Numbered from the stretch's first letter, positions 11,723 to 24,996 are shown. The stretch is 64,000 bases of DNA from Dioscorea cayenensis subsp. rotundata (GCF_009730915.1 NC_052488.1:19400305-19464304); one strand, 5' to 3'. Notes: generated by a model from the letters alone, not told the origin. Numbers and translations: made by a program.

Positions 11723-13197
11723 AATATGTAAGTCATAATTAAAAGTGAACTTTTACGTTGATTTATGTTTAAATAAAGTAGAAGAAATTAAATATATCAA
11801 AATATAAAAAATTAAAGAATAAGAGGTGTTAAAACTCTGAAAACTTAATGGGTTTGTAAAAGTTATGGTCAGAATCTTAATGCAATGGTTTTAATTTTGA
11901 TTTTTGTAATTAGCTGCAGAAGGTATTATAAAATTTATTATTATTATTATTTTTTTTTTCAGAATATTTTTTTGTTGTTTTATTTTTATTTATTGAGTTG
12001 TTATTTAATTTGTTGGGTATTACACTTTTGTTAATTAAAATATTTTATTTGTGTTTTAAATTAAAACAAATTGATGTGGAGCCAAAGAATTTTGCTAATA
12101 ATAATAATAATAATAATAAGAGACAATGACCTTTAATACATTATCTTGAGATGAAGAAAAGTTCATAAGACTTTTGCTTTGCAATGAAATAGTCGTTGCA
12201 TTTTCTTGATGAGCGATTGAGCTAGGGAGGAAGATGGAAATTTTCAAAATTATATTTTAATGATCGATTACAAATAATCAAATAATAACAATAACAATAT
12301 TAATAAAGTTACTTGTACAATTTCAACTAAACTCCATAGTTTTATTGTCTCTTATTAATATTATAAATAATAGTGTAGTGGATCATGAATATTAATTTAT
12401 TATTTGCAATTTTTAATTAAGAAAAATTTTAAGAATTAACTAAGAAGAACAAGAAGCAATTCTATAAGAACTTCTAAACTTTGAATAGTTTAAACGCAAT
12501 ATATATATAAACAAAAGAGAAAAGGTAGATGTTATCAAATAAAATTTTACTAGTTGCTACAAACCCCTTCAAACATAGAATAATTTTCATTGTCGGAAAT
12601 GTCATATATAGACCAAAGAAATAAGTCATTGTAAACATTTCCAGTAAACAAACATGTAATGAAGAAGGGAAAAAAACATGGACTTATAATAATGCATTAA
12701 ACTCTAGACCTATGAAAACTACACAAGTAATTTTATAATATTGAACTTAATTTTTCCAAGCTTGGAATACATGTCTGAATTAAACAAGCCTACAATATTT
12801 TTGTCAAAGCAAGAATGTCAAACAACATGCTTTAATGCATACCAAGGCAGTACATAAATTTCATTGTGCATGAGTCATATGATAATGATCTTAATTAAGA
12901 AGAAGAAGATGAAGAAGAATATATTTATATAAGTCTTGTTCAACTTCTTAATGAACCTTTTCAACTATGTGCTTTTGAAAGAGTGATAATGAACCCTTGA
13001 ACATTTCCTTGTGATTCACTTCCATTGTTGTGTCCTCACATCCTTAAGACCAAGGCATTGACAAAGCACACTAGAAAATGACCATTACCTTTCAAATCCT
13101 CACCTAACTCTTAAAACTTTTCTTTTGGTTTCTTTGAATGTTATGCTTTCATCTTCTCATTCTTTCAAAGATTGTTCACCATCTTCCAACAAAACTC

Positions 13198-13198
<1 letters not shown>

Positions 13199-13228
<30 letters not shown>
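13199..13228. repeat. (GA)n microsatellite
   Basis: About 14 GA units, preceded by a pyrimidine-rich stretch. Confidence 0.9.
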
Positions 13229-13233
<5 letters not shown>

Positions 13234-14188
13234 TGTACTTTTCATTAATTGATCTTGAGGATCAAGTAAAGTTAGTGAGGAGAATAATATATTGATGGAA
13301 TTTGAGAGTCAAGAAAGAAAAAGTTCTAGGAAACCAGCAAAATGCTATAAAGATTAGAAGATATCTAATTAAGTTTGTGTTTTTGTAGGGCAAGTAAGCA
13401 CTAACTAACAAGATTAATTAGTATTTATTAAAGGTGATTAATGGAGTGCTAATTCTAGTCAATTTAGTAGCCATGCAAAGATACGTACGTAGTTAGCCAA
13501 ACTATTGTGGGTGATCATATATCATGTTTCTTTTGGGGATATGTTTATAATATTTAACATGCTTGAGGCTTAAGACTTAATATTCTAAATGTGAAAAGAC
13601 TTTAAAAAAAATATTTTTTAATTGGTATAATTAATACTTAAAGAACTTCTTGAAAATTTAACAATGAAATCATCCGTGGAATTTCATGTATTATAGAAAT
13701 TGACCACATAATCTTTAAATGGTATCATTTATTAGTTGAGGTTATCACATTTATTTATCTACCAATTGTGGGTATTTAGCTTTGTATAACATCCTTAAAG
13801 ATTGTATTCTTCTGATTAACATTTTAAATTAGTCCAAATACCATGAAAAGCCCAATAATGCGTCTAAGCCCAAGGGCTTTTCAAACTATAAGGCCTTGTA
13901 TTTTTCCTTCGTATCTTTCTTCCTTTCCTTCGGTTTTTGTTTTCTCATCTTTTGTGAAAAAAAGGCCACTGCTTGAATTTTAATTTTTAAAATCAATATG
14001 GATTCTGTTCTAAAATTTAAGTTAAATATATGCATCGATAAGATTATATTACCGAAAGTTAAAAGATTGATTTGAGTGCATACCAACAATTCATCTCCCA
14101 TTTTTTTTATTTGTTATTTTTTATTTATTTAATTTTGATAAAAGGAACAAACTCCTAAATTAGGTAAAGGATGTGTGTAAAGGTAATA

Positions 14189-14430
14189 CTCTCTCCATTC
14201 TTTTTTGTCTATCATCGTTAACCGAATCTCACATACCAATAAATTTAGTTATTTCACGGAATTTTATAAAAAAATTAGTTATCTTTCCAAAATTACCCTT
14301 AATTTATATGTTCACATTTCTTTCTAATATTTAATTTCAAAAAAAAAATTAATAAAGTGTTAAGGTAATTTTGGGAAAAAAAAATACTTCTTGGTATTAG
14401 AAAACGACAGATAAAAAAGAACATGAATTT
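14189..14430. mobile_element. Stowaway-like MITE, copy C, right end lost
   Basis: It starts CTCTCTCCATTCTTTTTTGTC after TA and carries the family's ACCGAATCTCACATACC, CCAAAATTACCC and AAAGTGTTAAGG segments. The right terminal repeat is missing: the sequence fades at about GATAAAAAAGAACATGAATTT. This is a truncated copy. Confidence 0.65.
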
Positions 14431-16120
14431 ATTAAAGTTCATATAGAATCTAAATTATTACATAGTTAATTATTCTACATGGAATTTGAACTCTTGTCAC
14501 CTTTCCCCTTCTTCGAAAAACTTGTAGTAGTGCCATTTACCACCCAAACCAATAAACCATGTGCCTTTAGCCATCTTCCATATTTTTTGGAAATGGATTT
14601 TGTTTCAATTTTATGGGCTTCATTTTGAGCCTTTTTAACACACACACACACATATATATATATAGTTTATTTTTATGTTAGTATTTTACAAACAATGTCA
14701 CAAGATGGAAATTATAATTAAGTGCAAAAACGAAAATATATGGAGTATTTATTTAGAATCAACACTTAAACCTTATGTCTTGTAAGAGTTGTATGAGGGA
14801 TTTTTTTATTTTATTAAAATTGATTTTTAGAAAGAAAGTTTTTAATAAACTTGCCATACAATGACTCAATTAATGCCGTTCGACATTAAATATTTTATAA
14901 TTTAAATTTTATTGAAATAAATAATATATCTTACTATATTCTTAAACAATTATTTCGCACATTCATTTATCTAAATAAGTCCTTATTCTTTCTTTAAAAA
15001 AAATGCGTTCACGGGTGACGCACCAATTAAACATTTCTCAAATCACTGTAATAATAATAATAATAATAACTCTTTTCACGGTTTATATCCAACCAGACCC
15101 ACCCTAAAGCAAAAAGCAAAAAGAATAGAAGAAGAAGAAGCAATAAAAAGAAAAGTAAAAAGGAAAAGTCACGGGATTCCCACCCACAAGGGCAGAAGCT
15201 GTTTGAGTTGAAATTGAATTAAAGGGAAAGCACGTAATGCACGTGGGAAGGCTGTCCACGCGTGCCAGACTTTGTCAGCCATCTTTCCTGATTTCTCACC
15301 CCACCCCGACACCTTCTGCCCCATCCGGATCCCTCTCCCGGTCCCCCTCCCCCACCCGGATCCGATACCAATTTTTTTTCCCCTTTTTTTAATTATTATT
15401 ATAAAAACAACAAGTATTATATATATATATATATAGGCAAAAGGTTATTTAGGTAAGTCCTTATATTATTGTTCTATAAAAATATCGAATTTAAAACTGT
15501 TGAATTATTATTCAATGGTTGTTTATTTTATATAAGCACTGCACATATTTAACTATTCATGATACTGTAAAACACGGAAGAATATGTTTTTGATATTGTT
15601 TATGATGATCAAAGCTGTTGGATTTCCATCTGATGATTACTTTGTACGTCCCTAGATTTCAAATTTAAGATGTCTTTAGATTATCAGTCCTCTATATTTA
15701 TTAAAGAAGTGTGTATGATTGAAAATTGATCCAGTTCATATAGTTTCATTCAGTGATATAGAATTTAGACGGTAAATTCATATCCCCACTCAAAGACTTG
15801 TCTTTAATTCTCTTGTTAGTTTTTTTTATTTGTCTATTTTAACTAATTTATATTTATTAAAAAAAATAATTAAAATTAATTAGTAATATAAATTTATAAA
15901 AAATTATATTAATTTTTCAAGATAACACTTAGTTAAAGTATAATCTTTGAATATGATTTATTAAAATTTGTAAAAATATATTAAATAAAAAAATATAAAA
16001 TAAGACAAATAAAAAGCTTCACATTTGCTTTTGATAACAGGATTAATATTGTTCAATTATTAGTTTTTTTTGTTTATTTTCTCTGTTACTCTTTTATAAT
16101 TATTTAGATAAATATATATA
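14431..16120. other. Intergenic, includes a GC-richer promoter-like block
   Basis: Mostly AT-rich without genes. About 15170-15365 is distinctly GC-richer, with a CACGTG G-box at 15240-15245, CCACGCGTGCC and several CCGGATCC-type words. No open reading frame starts downstream within a plausible distance. (AAT)n lies near 15048-15070 and (TA)n near 15417-15434. Confidence 0.4.
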
Positions 16121-16408
16121 TTCCCTCTGTTATTTTTTATCTGTCGTGTTTAACCGAATCTCACCTAACAAGAAACTTAATTATTTCATCAAATTTAAAA
16201 AAAAAATTAGTCATTTTTTATAAAGTTACTCCTAATTTATATTTTTAAATTTTTTTTTATATTTAATTTTAAGAAAAGAATTGAATAAAGTGCTAAGGAT
16301 AATTTTAAAAAAGAATATAATAAATGCTTTTTTGATGTTAAAAATTATAAATAAATAAAAATAAATCCTGATTTATTACATATAAAAAAAAAAAAAGAAC
16401 GGAAAGAG
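16121..16408. mobile_element. Stowaway-like MITE, copy D
   Basis: A 288-bp full-length member. The left end is TTCCCTCTGTTATTTTTTATC, the right end AAAGAACGGAAAGAG, with TA on both sides (16119-16120 and 16409-16410). The interior shares ACCGAATCTCACCTAACAAG and the GTGCTAAGGATAATTTT segment with the other copies. Confidence 0.8.
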
Positions 16409-17399
16409 TACATGGAGTATATACATAAGTGTGTGTGTGAAAACTGAAAAGAAGAGGAGGGGAATGGAATGGAATGGAATGGCATGGCATGGCATAATGG
16501 AAGGTTCATTGGGATCAGTGAAATGGATGTAAAATAGGGTTGTGGGGTTGTGGGGTTTCTTTTGCTGTTTCCAAAACTGTTTGTTTGCTTTAAAGTCCAA
16601 AAGAAGATCCGGCCCGTTTCTGATGTCCACCTCTTTCCTTTCACCAACAAAGTTTAAATAATAAAGCCTGCCACCTCACCTTCTTCTCTCTGCTCTGCAT
16701 TTGCATTACTACCACCAAGTCCTTGCCTGTACCTATGCCTACCCTTCAGTATCCTATGTTCATCCCCTTCTCACGTGTCACCCCCATGTGACTTCTCACA
16801 TTAATACTATTATTATATTACTCCTTATACCCTTTGTTAGTATGCAGTTTTTTTTTTTATTTTATGTATTTTATAGGCGAAAATTTGGAATTTATTTAAT
16901 ACAAGCATAACTTTATATTTTTTTTTTTGATATTTTTAAAAATTAAACTAATACAAAAATTTTATCAGAACAACTAAAAACACAAAATTATTTTGATTTG
17001 AAATAATATGATTAAAAATTATCCTTAAATTCATAATTTTAATAAAAATGTAATAAAATTCACTTGAAAATTAAATATAAAATAATATAAATAATTACAT
17101 ATTATAATCCAATCACTTGCATTGTGCTATATTATGAATCTAAAACAGACTCTTTAACACCGTAAAAAAATATATTAAAAAAAAAATAATTTAACACACC
17201 AGATTTATTTTGAGGACATTACTGTACTATATATAGTCTATATTACATAATTTAAATTATTATTAGTTAACTTAAATTAAATAATTATATAAAAAAAAAT
17301 AGACACATACACAAAGAAAATAATAATTCATAAAAGGAAGTAAAGAAGTAAAGAACCAATCACATAAAATGTCAGCAAGGGCAATTGAGTAAAAAGACA
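16409..17399. other. Intergenic DNA with a G-box, no gene seen
   Basis: About 16570-16800 is moderately GC-richer and pyrimidine-rich, with a CACGTG at 16772-16777. The remainder is AT-rich. Short open frames here have no recognisable protein features. Confidence 0.4.
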
Positions 17400-17780
17400 A
17401 CCGGCAACAGGCTCCGTCACTCGTGGGAGGAACTCATGATGCCGGGAGTGGATGTTACAAAGTAACGAATAGCCCTTCTCCTTCCACACGTGTTAACAAG
17501 ATATCCTACACGTGCGATGGGGGGACACTGTCAGTGCCCTTCACGTGCGCCGTCCCGGTCCCGGCCCGACATTGTCTCCCCGTGCGCCTGCCATCCGGTC
17601 CAGTCCGGTCCAAACCAACCCAAGCCCAGCCCAGTCCAGTACGGCAAGCCACGCCAAAAATGGTGGTCGGGCCCAGTCCGTGGTCCAACACTGGGTCCGG
17701 TCCGAGCTCACTCACTTTGGGTTTCTTCTCATTAATTGATCTAATAGTGACGTGTCAGGCCAGGTGGGGTGCTAGATTGA
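17400..17780. promoter_or_regulatory. G-box-rich GC island
   Basis: A GC-rich block in otherwise AT-rich DNA. Three CACGTG hexamers lie within 61 bp (17487-17492, 17509-17514, 17542-17547), followed by repeated GGTCCAGTCCGGTCC-type words. G-boxes bind bZIP and bHLH factors in plants. Open frames across the block exist on both strands, but their proline- and arginine-rich translations look like GC-composition artefacts. Its target gene, if any, is not obvious. Confidence 0.35.
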
Positions 17781-20308
17781 ACTCTTGTCTTCTTTATGTC
17801 CATAAATAATAACTAATTTTTATATGGTTGCTTTGTTAATGGATCTTGTTTACTGATTTGTGGTGTTTTATCACTCTAAGTCATATGGTTGGGTCCCTTG
17901 TGTCGTTGATTATTAAATTGAAAGTAACTCATTAATTATTGTGTTTTTAATGATATGTATATTTGTTTAAGTGTGCGTGGTTATTTATATATTCAATTCT
18001 TGGGTGACGTGAGAATAGTGATTAGGTTGAGATTAGGGTTTGCGTTGGTGATGTTATGTATCAAAGAGAGTGACTTGATTTTCAATAAGCTTTTAAGTAA
18101 TGCATTAAAGAGCGTAAATTGTATTTTGTTTGCATGTGACGACTGTGACTATGTGATATTGATGCTAAGAATCGGGTCATAGATTAGTGGTTTTGATTGT
18201 GATTTGTGATTAAAGGGTTTTGAATTTGATGTTCTCAACTTGCAATACACATAAGTGAAATTTTTATGTGAGGACTAGTTTAATAAAGTACAGTTTTAAG
18301 ATATCTATATTAAAATGTGTAAGGGGTTATTTATTAACATTTTTTACAAGTTTTATTTATTTATTTAGTTTATAATATTGATTATTAATAAACACATATA
18401 ACCTATCATTAATTTTTTTTTAAAAATAATTAAAATTATTATTAATTGAATCATAATTTCGTAAATACAACAAATGGCCAACTCATATGTGGATTTTGAT
18501 CTCTATGTTTTATTCTATAAAATACATCATATATATTTACTTTTCAAATATATAGAACATATAAATATAAAATTTTTAGGTTTTTTGTTTTTTTTTTACC
18601 TATGGAAATAGCTCATTCTTGAAGACACATGATATTAATAATGGAAATTGAAATATCATAATGCAACCATCATCCTCCTTATATAATAATTATTTAATTA
18701 TATATATATATATATATATTTCATATATATTAGGGCCCCCATGAAGATGGGATGGTTGATCATCAAAGAGAACCCTTATCCAATTAAGAAGCCGGCTAAT
18801 ATTATCAACAGTGTTTGGTGGTTACTAATTTGGAAGCATCTCCTCCTCTACCTACTTCAATATTGTCTAATTTTATCTTATTTTCACAATCATTTTGTTG
18901 TATGTCTTACTACGGCTTGTGGTACCAATGATCTTACAACTCTTTTTACTTTTTATTATTATATGTGGGTGATCCAATTTATCAAAATATATATATATAT
19001 ATATATATATATGAGGTAGAATGAATTAGTTAACTTATTATATATGGATACAAAAAGGACAAATGAAATAGAAGAAGAAATGGATGCAAAAGATTCATAG
19101 GTTGAATGATGGTTGATGATTAATAAGGTTGAGAAAGACAAAGGGATACAATACAAAGCATGGTCTCAAGATAGACTTAAGACTTGAAAGGCACGAGTGG
19201 CATTATCAACCCCACTTTGTTGGAGATGCAATCAATCCTATTGCTTTTTATACTACAATCATCACTATCATTTCAACGCTATCTTTCCCATCAAATTTTT
19301 ATTACTACACTTTACTTGATTTATCTTTTTTTACAATTACAAATAGTGAAAAGTTTAAATTATTATCATAGCGTCCACTGATTTTTTTTTTTCTTCTCAT
19401 TATTCATTTGAGTGATTTATATATGGGATCTGTTAAAGATCAAAGTTGTTTGTTGTAATTAATTACTAGATATTTGTGAATGAGGTAATTATATCGAGTT
19501 TTATTTAGAATTTAACTTTTCTACATTATTTCTAAGATTTCATTACCATAAATAAATAAATAAAACATTATTTTAGTATGCAGTATTTGATTGAAAGTAA
19601 GTGGATTTTTAGTTACAATACAACTGTAAATACTTATATTTTAAAATTTAACATAGTAAAAATATCGCGTTTGGCTAGATGTTATTAAAGATGTATTACA
19701 AGATTTTGTGTTTAATTTGAGAGATTTATAAATCTACGTTTATAAACATATTCATTATTCACAGTGTGAGAAGCATTAGTGAGATAGTACAAGAAGTGAC
19801 AAAGAATGGTGGAGTGGGCAGAATAGGTTTGAAGAATAAGAGAAATTGTAAGAGAAACACTAATGCTAATAATTATCCCCACCCATTGAATTTTAATTTC
19901 TTTGATTTCTTCACAAGAGGGATTTTAAGTTATGGGATTTTGTTTTATAACCTATTTGATTGTAAAACAAAAATTTGATATGATGTGGTATTTATATGGA
20001 TTTTTTAAATCTAGTTAACGAAACATTAAATTTTTAAAATACCAACAACTTGAGTTGCATATAATTCAAAATTCATTTAAATGAATATTACATTAAAAAT
20101 TTAGGGTCATGTTCAGGGATTTTTTTCTTGGTACAATGTAGGTAAAGCCACTTCATAGACATCTTTTTATTGGTAAACTTCAATCTTGTATTGAAAGGGG
20201 GGACAAACACCCAATTTTCAGTATGGAGTCAAATGTCTTATCGCACGACTATTGTATATTTAATCATAATATATTTACAATAAGAAAATAAATGAGCTAC
20301 CCAACAAA

Positions 20309-20352
<44 letters not shown>

Positions 20353-22750
20353 TAATATATTATATTATAAAATATGAAAAACTGATTTATCCCTTAATTA
20401 GTAGTTTGAGTGAAGTTTGACTTTAAATAAATCAAATTTAAGTGAGCTCCATATATACAAGTTCGTAACTGTATTACTATTGCAATATGAAACCGATTTT
20501 TACCATTTCAATCAATGCAAACTTTGTTTGCTATAGTTATCATTGTTGAGAATGATTAACATTAAATAAAAAATGAAAAAAGCATTCCATTTTTTATATT
20601 TGTTTGAAAGATACATTATCTTGAAGTACAATTTTATATAGTCTAAAAATAAAAGTAAACATGGTTTCCAACCGCTTGCATTGGGGCATGGCCTTAATTA
20701 TTTATTAAACTTTTTATCAAAGGCTAAAAACCTCATTAGATACTCCTACAAGACCTATTCCAATTATTAATGAAGTCTCACAAACTCAACACTTGTAACC
20801 CCCCTCTTCAAACTACATTAGTGGGATTTTAGTCCTAGTACTACTACAAAGCAATTGGGAATATAAAAAGATCCAAGTTTTGGAATATCTTGTGTTTTTA
20901 AACTAATTTAATCTAATTAAAGTATCACACTAATCAATCAAATATTCCCCTAGATCATATGCATGTGATTTAGTGTCTTAGAGTATTAATATATTCGCAT
21001 AATGGCGGCGCCTATATAAGTATATTGTGCATTATAATAAGAGATTTATTTTAATAAAGATGTGTAATATCATCAAATGTGCATTTTATTTTAATTCTCA
21101 ATAGTTTATTTGCCATGAAATAGACTAGAGTAAGAGGTTAGGGACTATGAATAATTTTAAATTTAAAATGTTTATTACATTAATAATTGCAAATTAATAA
21201 TGGAATTAGAAGTAATATTCCCCATTAAGTCACATTTTTTTTTTTGAAAAAAAAATTGAACCATAAGTTATTTAATTTCTCTTCGACTTCTTAGATGTTG
21301 ACAAGTAATCCTAAAAAATTATTGTTTTATCAAAATAAAACATGCTAAAAAAACATGATATATGTATGCACCTCTAATAATGGATCGATAATTCTAAAAC
21401 TTTATGAAAAAAATGAATATGTGCCGCAATTTCAACAGTTTGTATCATTTATTATTGATGACCCTACATAATATTTATTCATTATGATGAAGTAAAAAAA
21501 TACATAACATTTTCAAAATGGTCCAAGTCCCTAATAGATATCTTCATAATATATATTTACACGTTTTGCATAATTTTAAATTTTTTTGAAAGATAAAAAA
21601 CAATGAAAATAACACAACCAAAATATCATTCATAACCCCAAAATTTGAACCCATAAAACACAACAACTACTTTGTAGGTAGTTGTAAGAGGCAAGACAAA
21701 AAGGCTAATCTAAGATAACTCTTCCTAGAAATTTATTAACAATATTAATCATCCAAGCTAAGTTATTAGGGTCAATTCCTAAGTGATTAGGTTGTCTTAA
21801 TCCTCATTTTTTAATCCTCAACAACACTCTATTCCCTATTCTTTCCCATCATAGAATGAGGCTTCCACTATACCAACTGTACGGTGTAAAAATAAAATAA
21901 TAAAAAAAATCACTTAAGAACCTTGATTAATATAATCACATGAAAGAACCTTTCCATGTGGATGCTCAACCAAAAGAGCACCTTTAATATTATCAGGACA
22001 AGCCAACCAACACCCTTGCTACTAGCCTTTGGTCTTTATATTTTATTTTATTTTATTTTTTCCAAATTTTCATAAATTTTGAAATAATACATTTAATGGT
22101 GTAAATAATAGTAATAATATTTATTTGAATATATTTCTCTCTCATATGATAAGTCCTGATCACATTCATCTCGTGTCGAGAAACATGTTGATCTTTTTTA
22201 TTTTTGTTATTAAAAAAAATTTATTTAAAGTCGAGCGAAATCAAGTGATTAAGTGGTCCAATATACTTTGGAAATCAATATATTAGAAGGTTGTGATGCT
22301 TGTAGAAGCTTGCTTTTTAATATTTAACATTAAAAAAATTATTAATTATCATTAACGGTTTAATCTATTAGTATTAGCTTTTTTTTTTTTTAAAAAAAAT
22401 ATTTATTATACTAAAAAGATAGATTCAAATTCTATCTATCTCGCACAAATGCTTGTTCTCACAGAGTGATTTGGTCATGTACGTGAAGGAAAAAAATTAT
22501 TAATTAATTTTTTTTATAATTTTGAAAATAAATTAATATTTGATATTTTTGATTGGACTTAAAGAGATTATTGGGAGCGTGGATCACTGCTTTTGACTGG
22601 TAGAATAGCAATAGTAGGAACTAAAAAGCAAAAGAGTCACAAGTACTCCAAATATATTAATTAATAATTATCCCAATTTTCAAATAAACCATGAAAATTA
22701 AGAAACATTAGCAAAAGCAAAAAAAAGCAAAAAAACTCCCACTATTTCTT
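17781..22750. other. AT-rich intergenic DNA, no gene seen
   Basis: Five kilobases with no supported gene. It holds (TA)n tracts at about 18700-18720, 18989-19012 and 20315-20350, and frequent poly(T)/poly(A) runs. Short open frames near 17955, 18741, 19129 and 19766 have unremarkable compositions, two of them running into TA repeats as Tyr-Ile strings. Confidence 0.45.
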
Positions 22751-22801
22751 AGATATTTTTGCACAATTATTTTTATTTTATTTATTTATTTTTATTAATT
22801 T

Positions 22802-23710
22802 TTACAGGAAACCATAAGCAATGGCGCGATTTGTGCCGAGATTCGTGGTCTCGTAAACGGGGAGCTCGTCGTGATAACCGGAGCCGATGGCCGTTAGATT
22901 CTCCAGCTCAAAGAGATCCGAGCTCGCATCGCTCGCCACGTCATCGTCTTCCTCCATTTCCTCTGGAAAAGCCCCGGCAGCGGGATAGATGCACTTCTCG
23001 CCGACCGGCCGGCAGTCCTCGCCGACGACGACCCCTACCGGACAGAAACGGACGCTCCTTGGTGCTCGCCGGCTCGCCGATGATGGGGTCTTGCTCAGGC
23101 ACGATCGAGTGTATGATGATGCCGATGAGCATGGGGTCGTCTCCTCCGGCACCGGCGCAGGGGCTCGGTGTTTTGGTTTCTTATGGGTGGCGGCGGCGGT
23201 GAACAGGGAGTTGAGGAAGCTGGCGAGCCGCGCGCCGGGGGATGCCGGAGCCCTGGATTTTCGTAGATCGCGGAAGCGGCTACGGATCGAGCCGGGCTTC
23301 TTCTTCTCCTGCGCGGGAGGAGGGGGATCGGAGCGGGAGGGGACGCGGATCGGGCGAACGGAGTGAGCCGCCGACTCAGCGTCGGAGGAGGAGAAGCCAC
23401 CGTAGCTGGAGCCGTCGGAGGAGCTCGATGTGGAGAGGAAGGTAGGGCGGTGGCGGTGACGGTGGTCGTAAGTGCGGTGGGGGAGAGGGAGGTCGGTTAC
23501 CGGGGCGGTGATTCTATCACCGGACACGGGTTTTCTAGAAGGTGCGGTGGTGGGGATGGAGAGGCGGTCTGGTGCTCTGCGGGTATGGTTTCTCGATGAC
23601 GTGGCGTCTTCTGGTTCGTCTATGGAGCGGTAAATCGCGTCAAGGAGAGAGGAGGAGAAGGACGGGTTGTCCCTATTCCGGTGTGGCGGCGGTCTATCCC
23701 ACCGATCCAT
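22802..23710 (-). CDS. BIG GRAIN 1-like protein
   Basis: A single-exon gene for a 302-residue protein of the plant-specific BIG GRAIN 1 family. In rice, BG1 is a plasma-membrane-associated positive regulator of auxin response and transport that raises grain size. The family match rests on three blocks: the N-terminal PSFSSSLLDAIYRSIDE (about 16-32); a basic centre followed by LASFLNSLF (about 160-168); and the C-terminal SSDLFELENLTAIG...ELPVYETT (about 263-290). Between them are Ser-rich stretches and an acidic EEMEEDDD run. No membrane segment or signal peptide is apparent. The ATG at 23708-23710 is the first in frame, and the stop is TAA. The gene is much GC-richer than its surroundings, as is common for intronless monocot genes. 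The upstream side has a TGACGTGG motif (23933-23940) and a short GA run. Which BG1 paralogue it is cannot be told here. Confidence 0.88.
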   Translation of the reverse strand: MDRWDRPPPHRNRDNPSFSSSLLDAIYRSIDEPEDATSSRNHTRRAPDRLSIPTTAPSRKPVSGDRITAPVTDLPLPHRTYDHRHRHRPTFLSTSSSSDGSSYGGFSSSDAESAAHSVRPIRVPSRSDPPPPAQEKKKPGSIRSRFRDLRKSRAPASPGARLASFLNSLFTAAATHKKPKHRAPAPVPEETTPCSSASSYTRSCLSKTPSSASRRAPRSVRFCPVGVVVGEDCRPVGEKCIYPAAGAFPEEMEEDDDVASDASSDLFELENLTAIGSGYHDELPVYETTNLGTNRAIAYGFL

Positions 23711-24740
23711 TAGCTTGTTACTTGAGTTTCCGGTTTTGTGCTCCAGTTTTGTAGGAAATGGCAGTGAATGGTGATGGATTTCGGTGTTGTTTTGAAGGGT
23801 AGAAGCGTAAATGAGGAGAGCGAGAGGAGGAAGGCGAGAAGGGCCTGAAGGTAAGAGAAAGGGGAAGGAGTGGGGGGCTTTGTAGTGTCTTTAGAGAGAG
23901 AGAGAAGGGGGTTGCTTAGTTGGAATGTTTGCTGACGTGGCCTATTAATGTTTGCCAGGTGGCAGGATGGGCGTGGGGTCCATCGGGTGGTGGCTTAGCA
24001 TTGATCGTGCGGATTTGAGCGTCGTCACTCACTCTGGCTCTGGTGAGTCCCTCTTTCCTTGCTATTTATTTATTTATAATAATTAATTATTTATAATTGT
24101 TATTATTTAGTAATGCTGAAAAAATGGAAGCATGGGCTACCACTTTTTTGGGATTTGATTTATTAAAATGTAAAGTAAACAACCAAATTAAATTAAGTCA
24201 TTCCATAATTGGTTAAAAGAGGGAAAGCTAAGATTATGCTTAGTTAGCTAGCTGTACTTAATATTCAAAATCAAACTTTCAAATCGAACCCTCTAAAATT
24301 TGAATTCTATTTTGTTTGTTATTGGATTATGAAACTTAGATGTAGAGATAATTAATAGTGAGCACTAGAAACACTTGGTTGTTTTGACTTTTGAGTCCAA
24401 CGCTCTCAAATTGAGGATGGTGTCTGTGCCTAAGCTTTGGTAGAGCAATCCCTCAAATTGTGTCAATCTTGGTACATTATGATGTACTCCCACGAGTCCA
24501 ATCTTGTTTCATGCCAAGCGTGCTAACTCAAATCATAGTCATGGTCTTCTCACTTCCCCCCAAATAATCTCTATTTTCTCATTCAATATTTGCATCTTCA
24601 TCAACCGACAACCCATGAGAGATTCATTTTATACTTCTAATTTCTAATTTTTCTTATAAGTTAGATGTGCATTCTTTTGGTAATGTATATATCTATATAT
24701 ATATAGTTATGACTTAGAAACAATATAGTATATATTTCAA
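23711..24740. promoter_or_regulatory. Upstream region of the BIG GRAIN 1-like gene
   Basis: The first 300 bp or so is GC-richer and purine-rich on the + strand, so pyrimidine-rich in the transcript sense: a likely 5'UTR and core promoter. A short GA run lies near 23893-23906 and an ACGT-core motif TGACGTGG at 23933-23940. I see no clear TATA box. Beyond about 24060 the DNA is AT-rich with nothing recognisable. Confidence 0.4.
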
Positions 24741-24996
24741 CATTGGGCCGCTAACCAATGGATAAAGCATTCGCTCTCATGTGAAGAATCAGATGTTCAA
24801 ATCCCATCCATCCAATGCATGGTGGGTAAGAGCACACTGTGCGCAGACGGTAGAGAATCCCTTGTGCATAGGTTGCCATAAAGGGTCTTCAGTGTGGGAG
24901 CAGGCTTGTAATCTAATTCCCGTGCCACCAAGTGAAAGTGTACGACCAAATGATCAATTCCCGGTTGTGCGCATATATCGTATTTGTTAAAAAAAT
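24741..24996 (+). mobile_element. tRNA-derived SINE
   Basis: The 5' part resembles a tRNA gene promoter: an A-box-like AATGGATAAAGCATTC at about 24758-24773 and a B-box-like GTTCAAATCCC at 24794-24804. A non-tRNA body of about 180 bp follows, ending in TTTGTTAAAAAAA. This is the usual form of plant SINEs. I could not find a convincing target-site duplication. The open frame across it is not a gene. Confidence 0.6.

Larger units (their letters stand above)
10771..14188. other. AT-rich intergenic DNA with simple repeats
   Basis: No gene was recognised. A (TA)n tract lies at about 11673-11718 and a (GA)n tract at about 13199-13228. The 12950-13230 stretch is less AT-rich and promoter- or 5'UTR-like (pyrimidine-rich, then GAGAGA), but no reading frame follows it. 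Confidence 0.45.

Noticed and set aside
16345..16650. Minus-strand frames of 84-101 codons
   Set aside because: They overlap MITE copy D and a GGAATGGAAT-type simple repeat (His-Ser-Ile-Pro strings).
17423..17809. Overlapping 70-128 codon frames on both strands
   Set aside because: All frames are open because of local GC richness; Pro/Arg/Ser-rich products with no motif.
22759..23754. Several long open frames on the + strand and in other minus frames over the BIG GRAIN 1-like gene
   Set aside because: They are shadows of a GC-rich gene with few stops; their Arg/Gly/Pro-rich translations resemble nothing, while the 302-residue minus frame carries the family motifs.
24781..24990. A 69-codon open frame
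   Set aside because: It sits within the SINE-like element and has no protein features.
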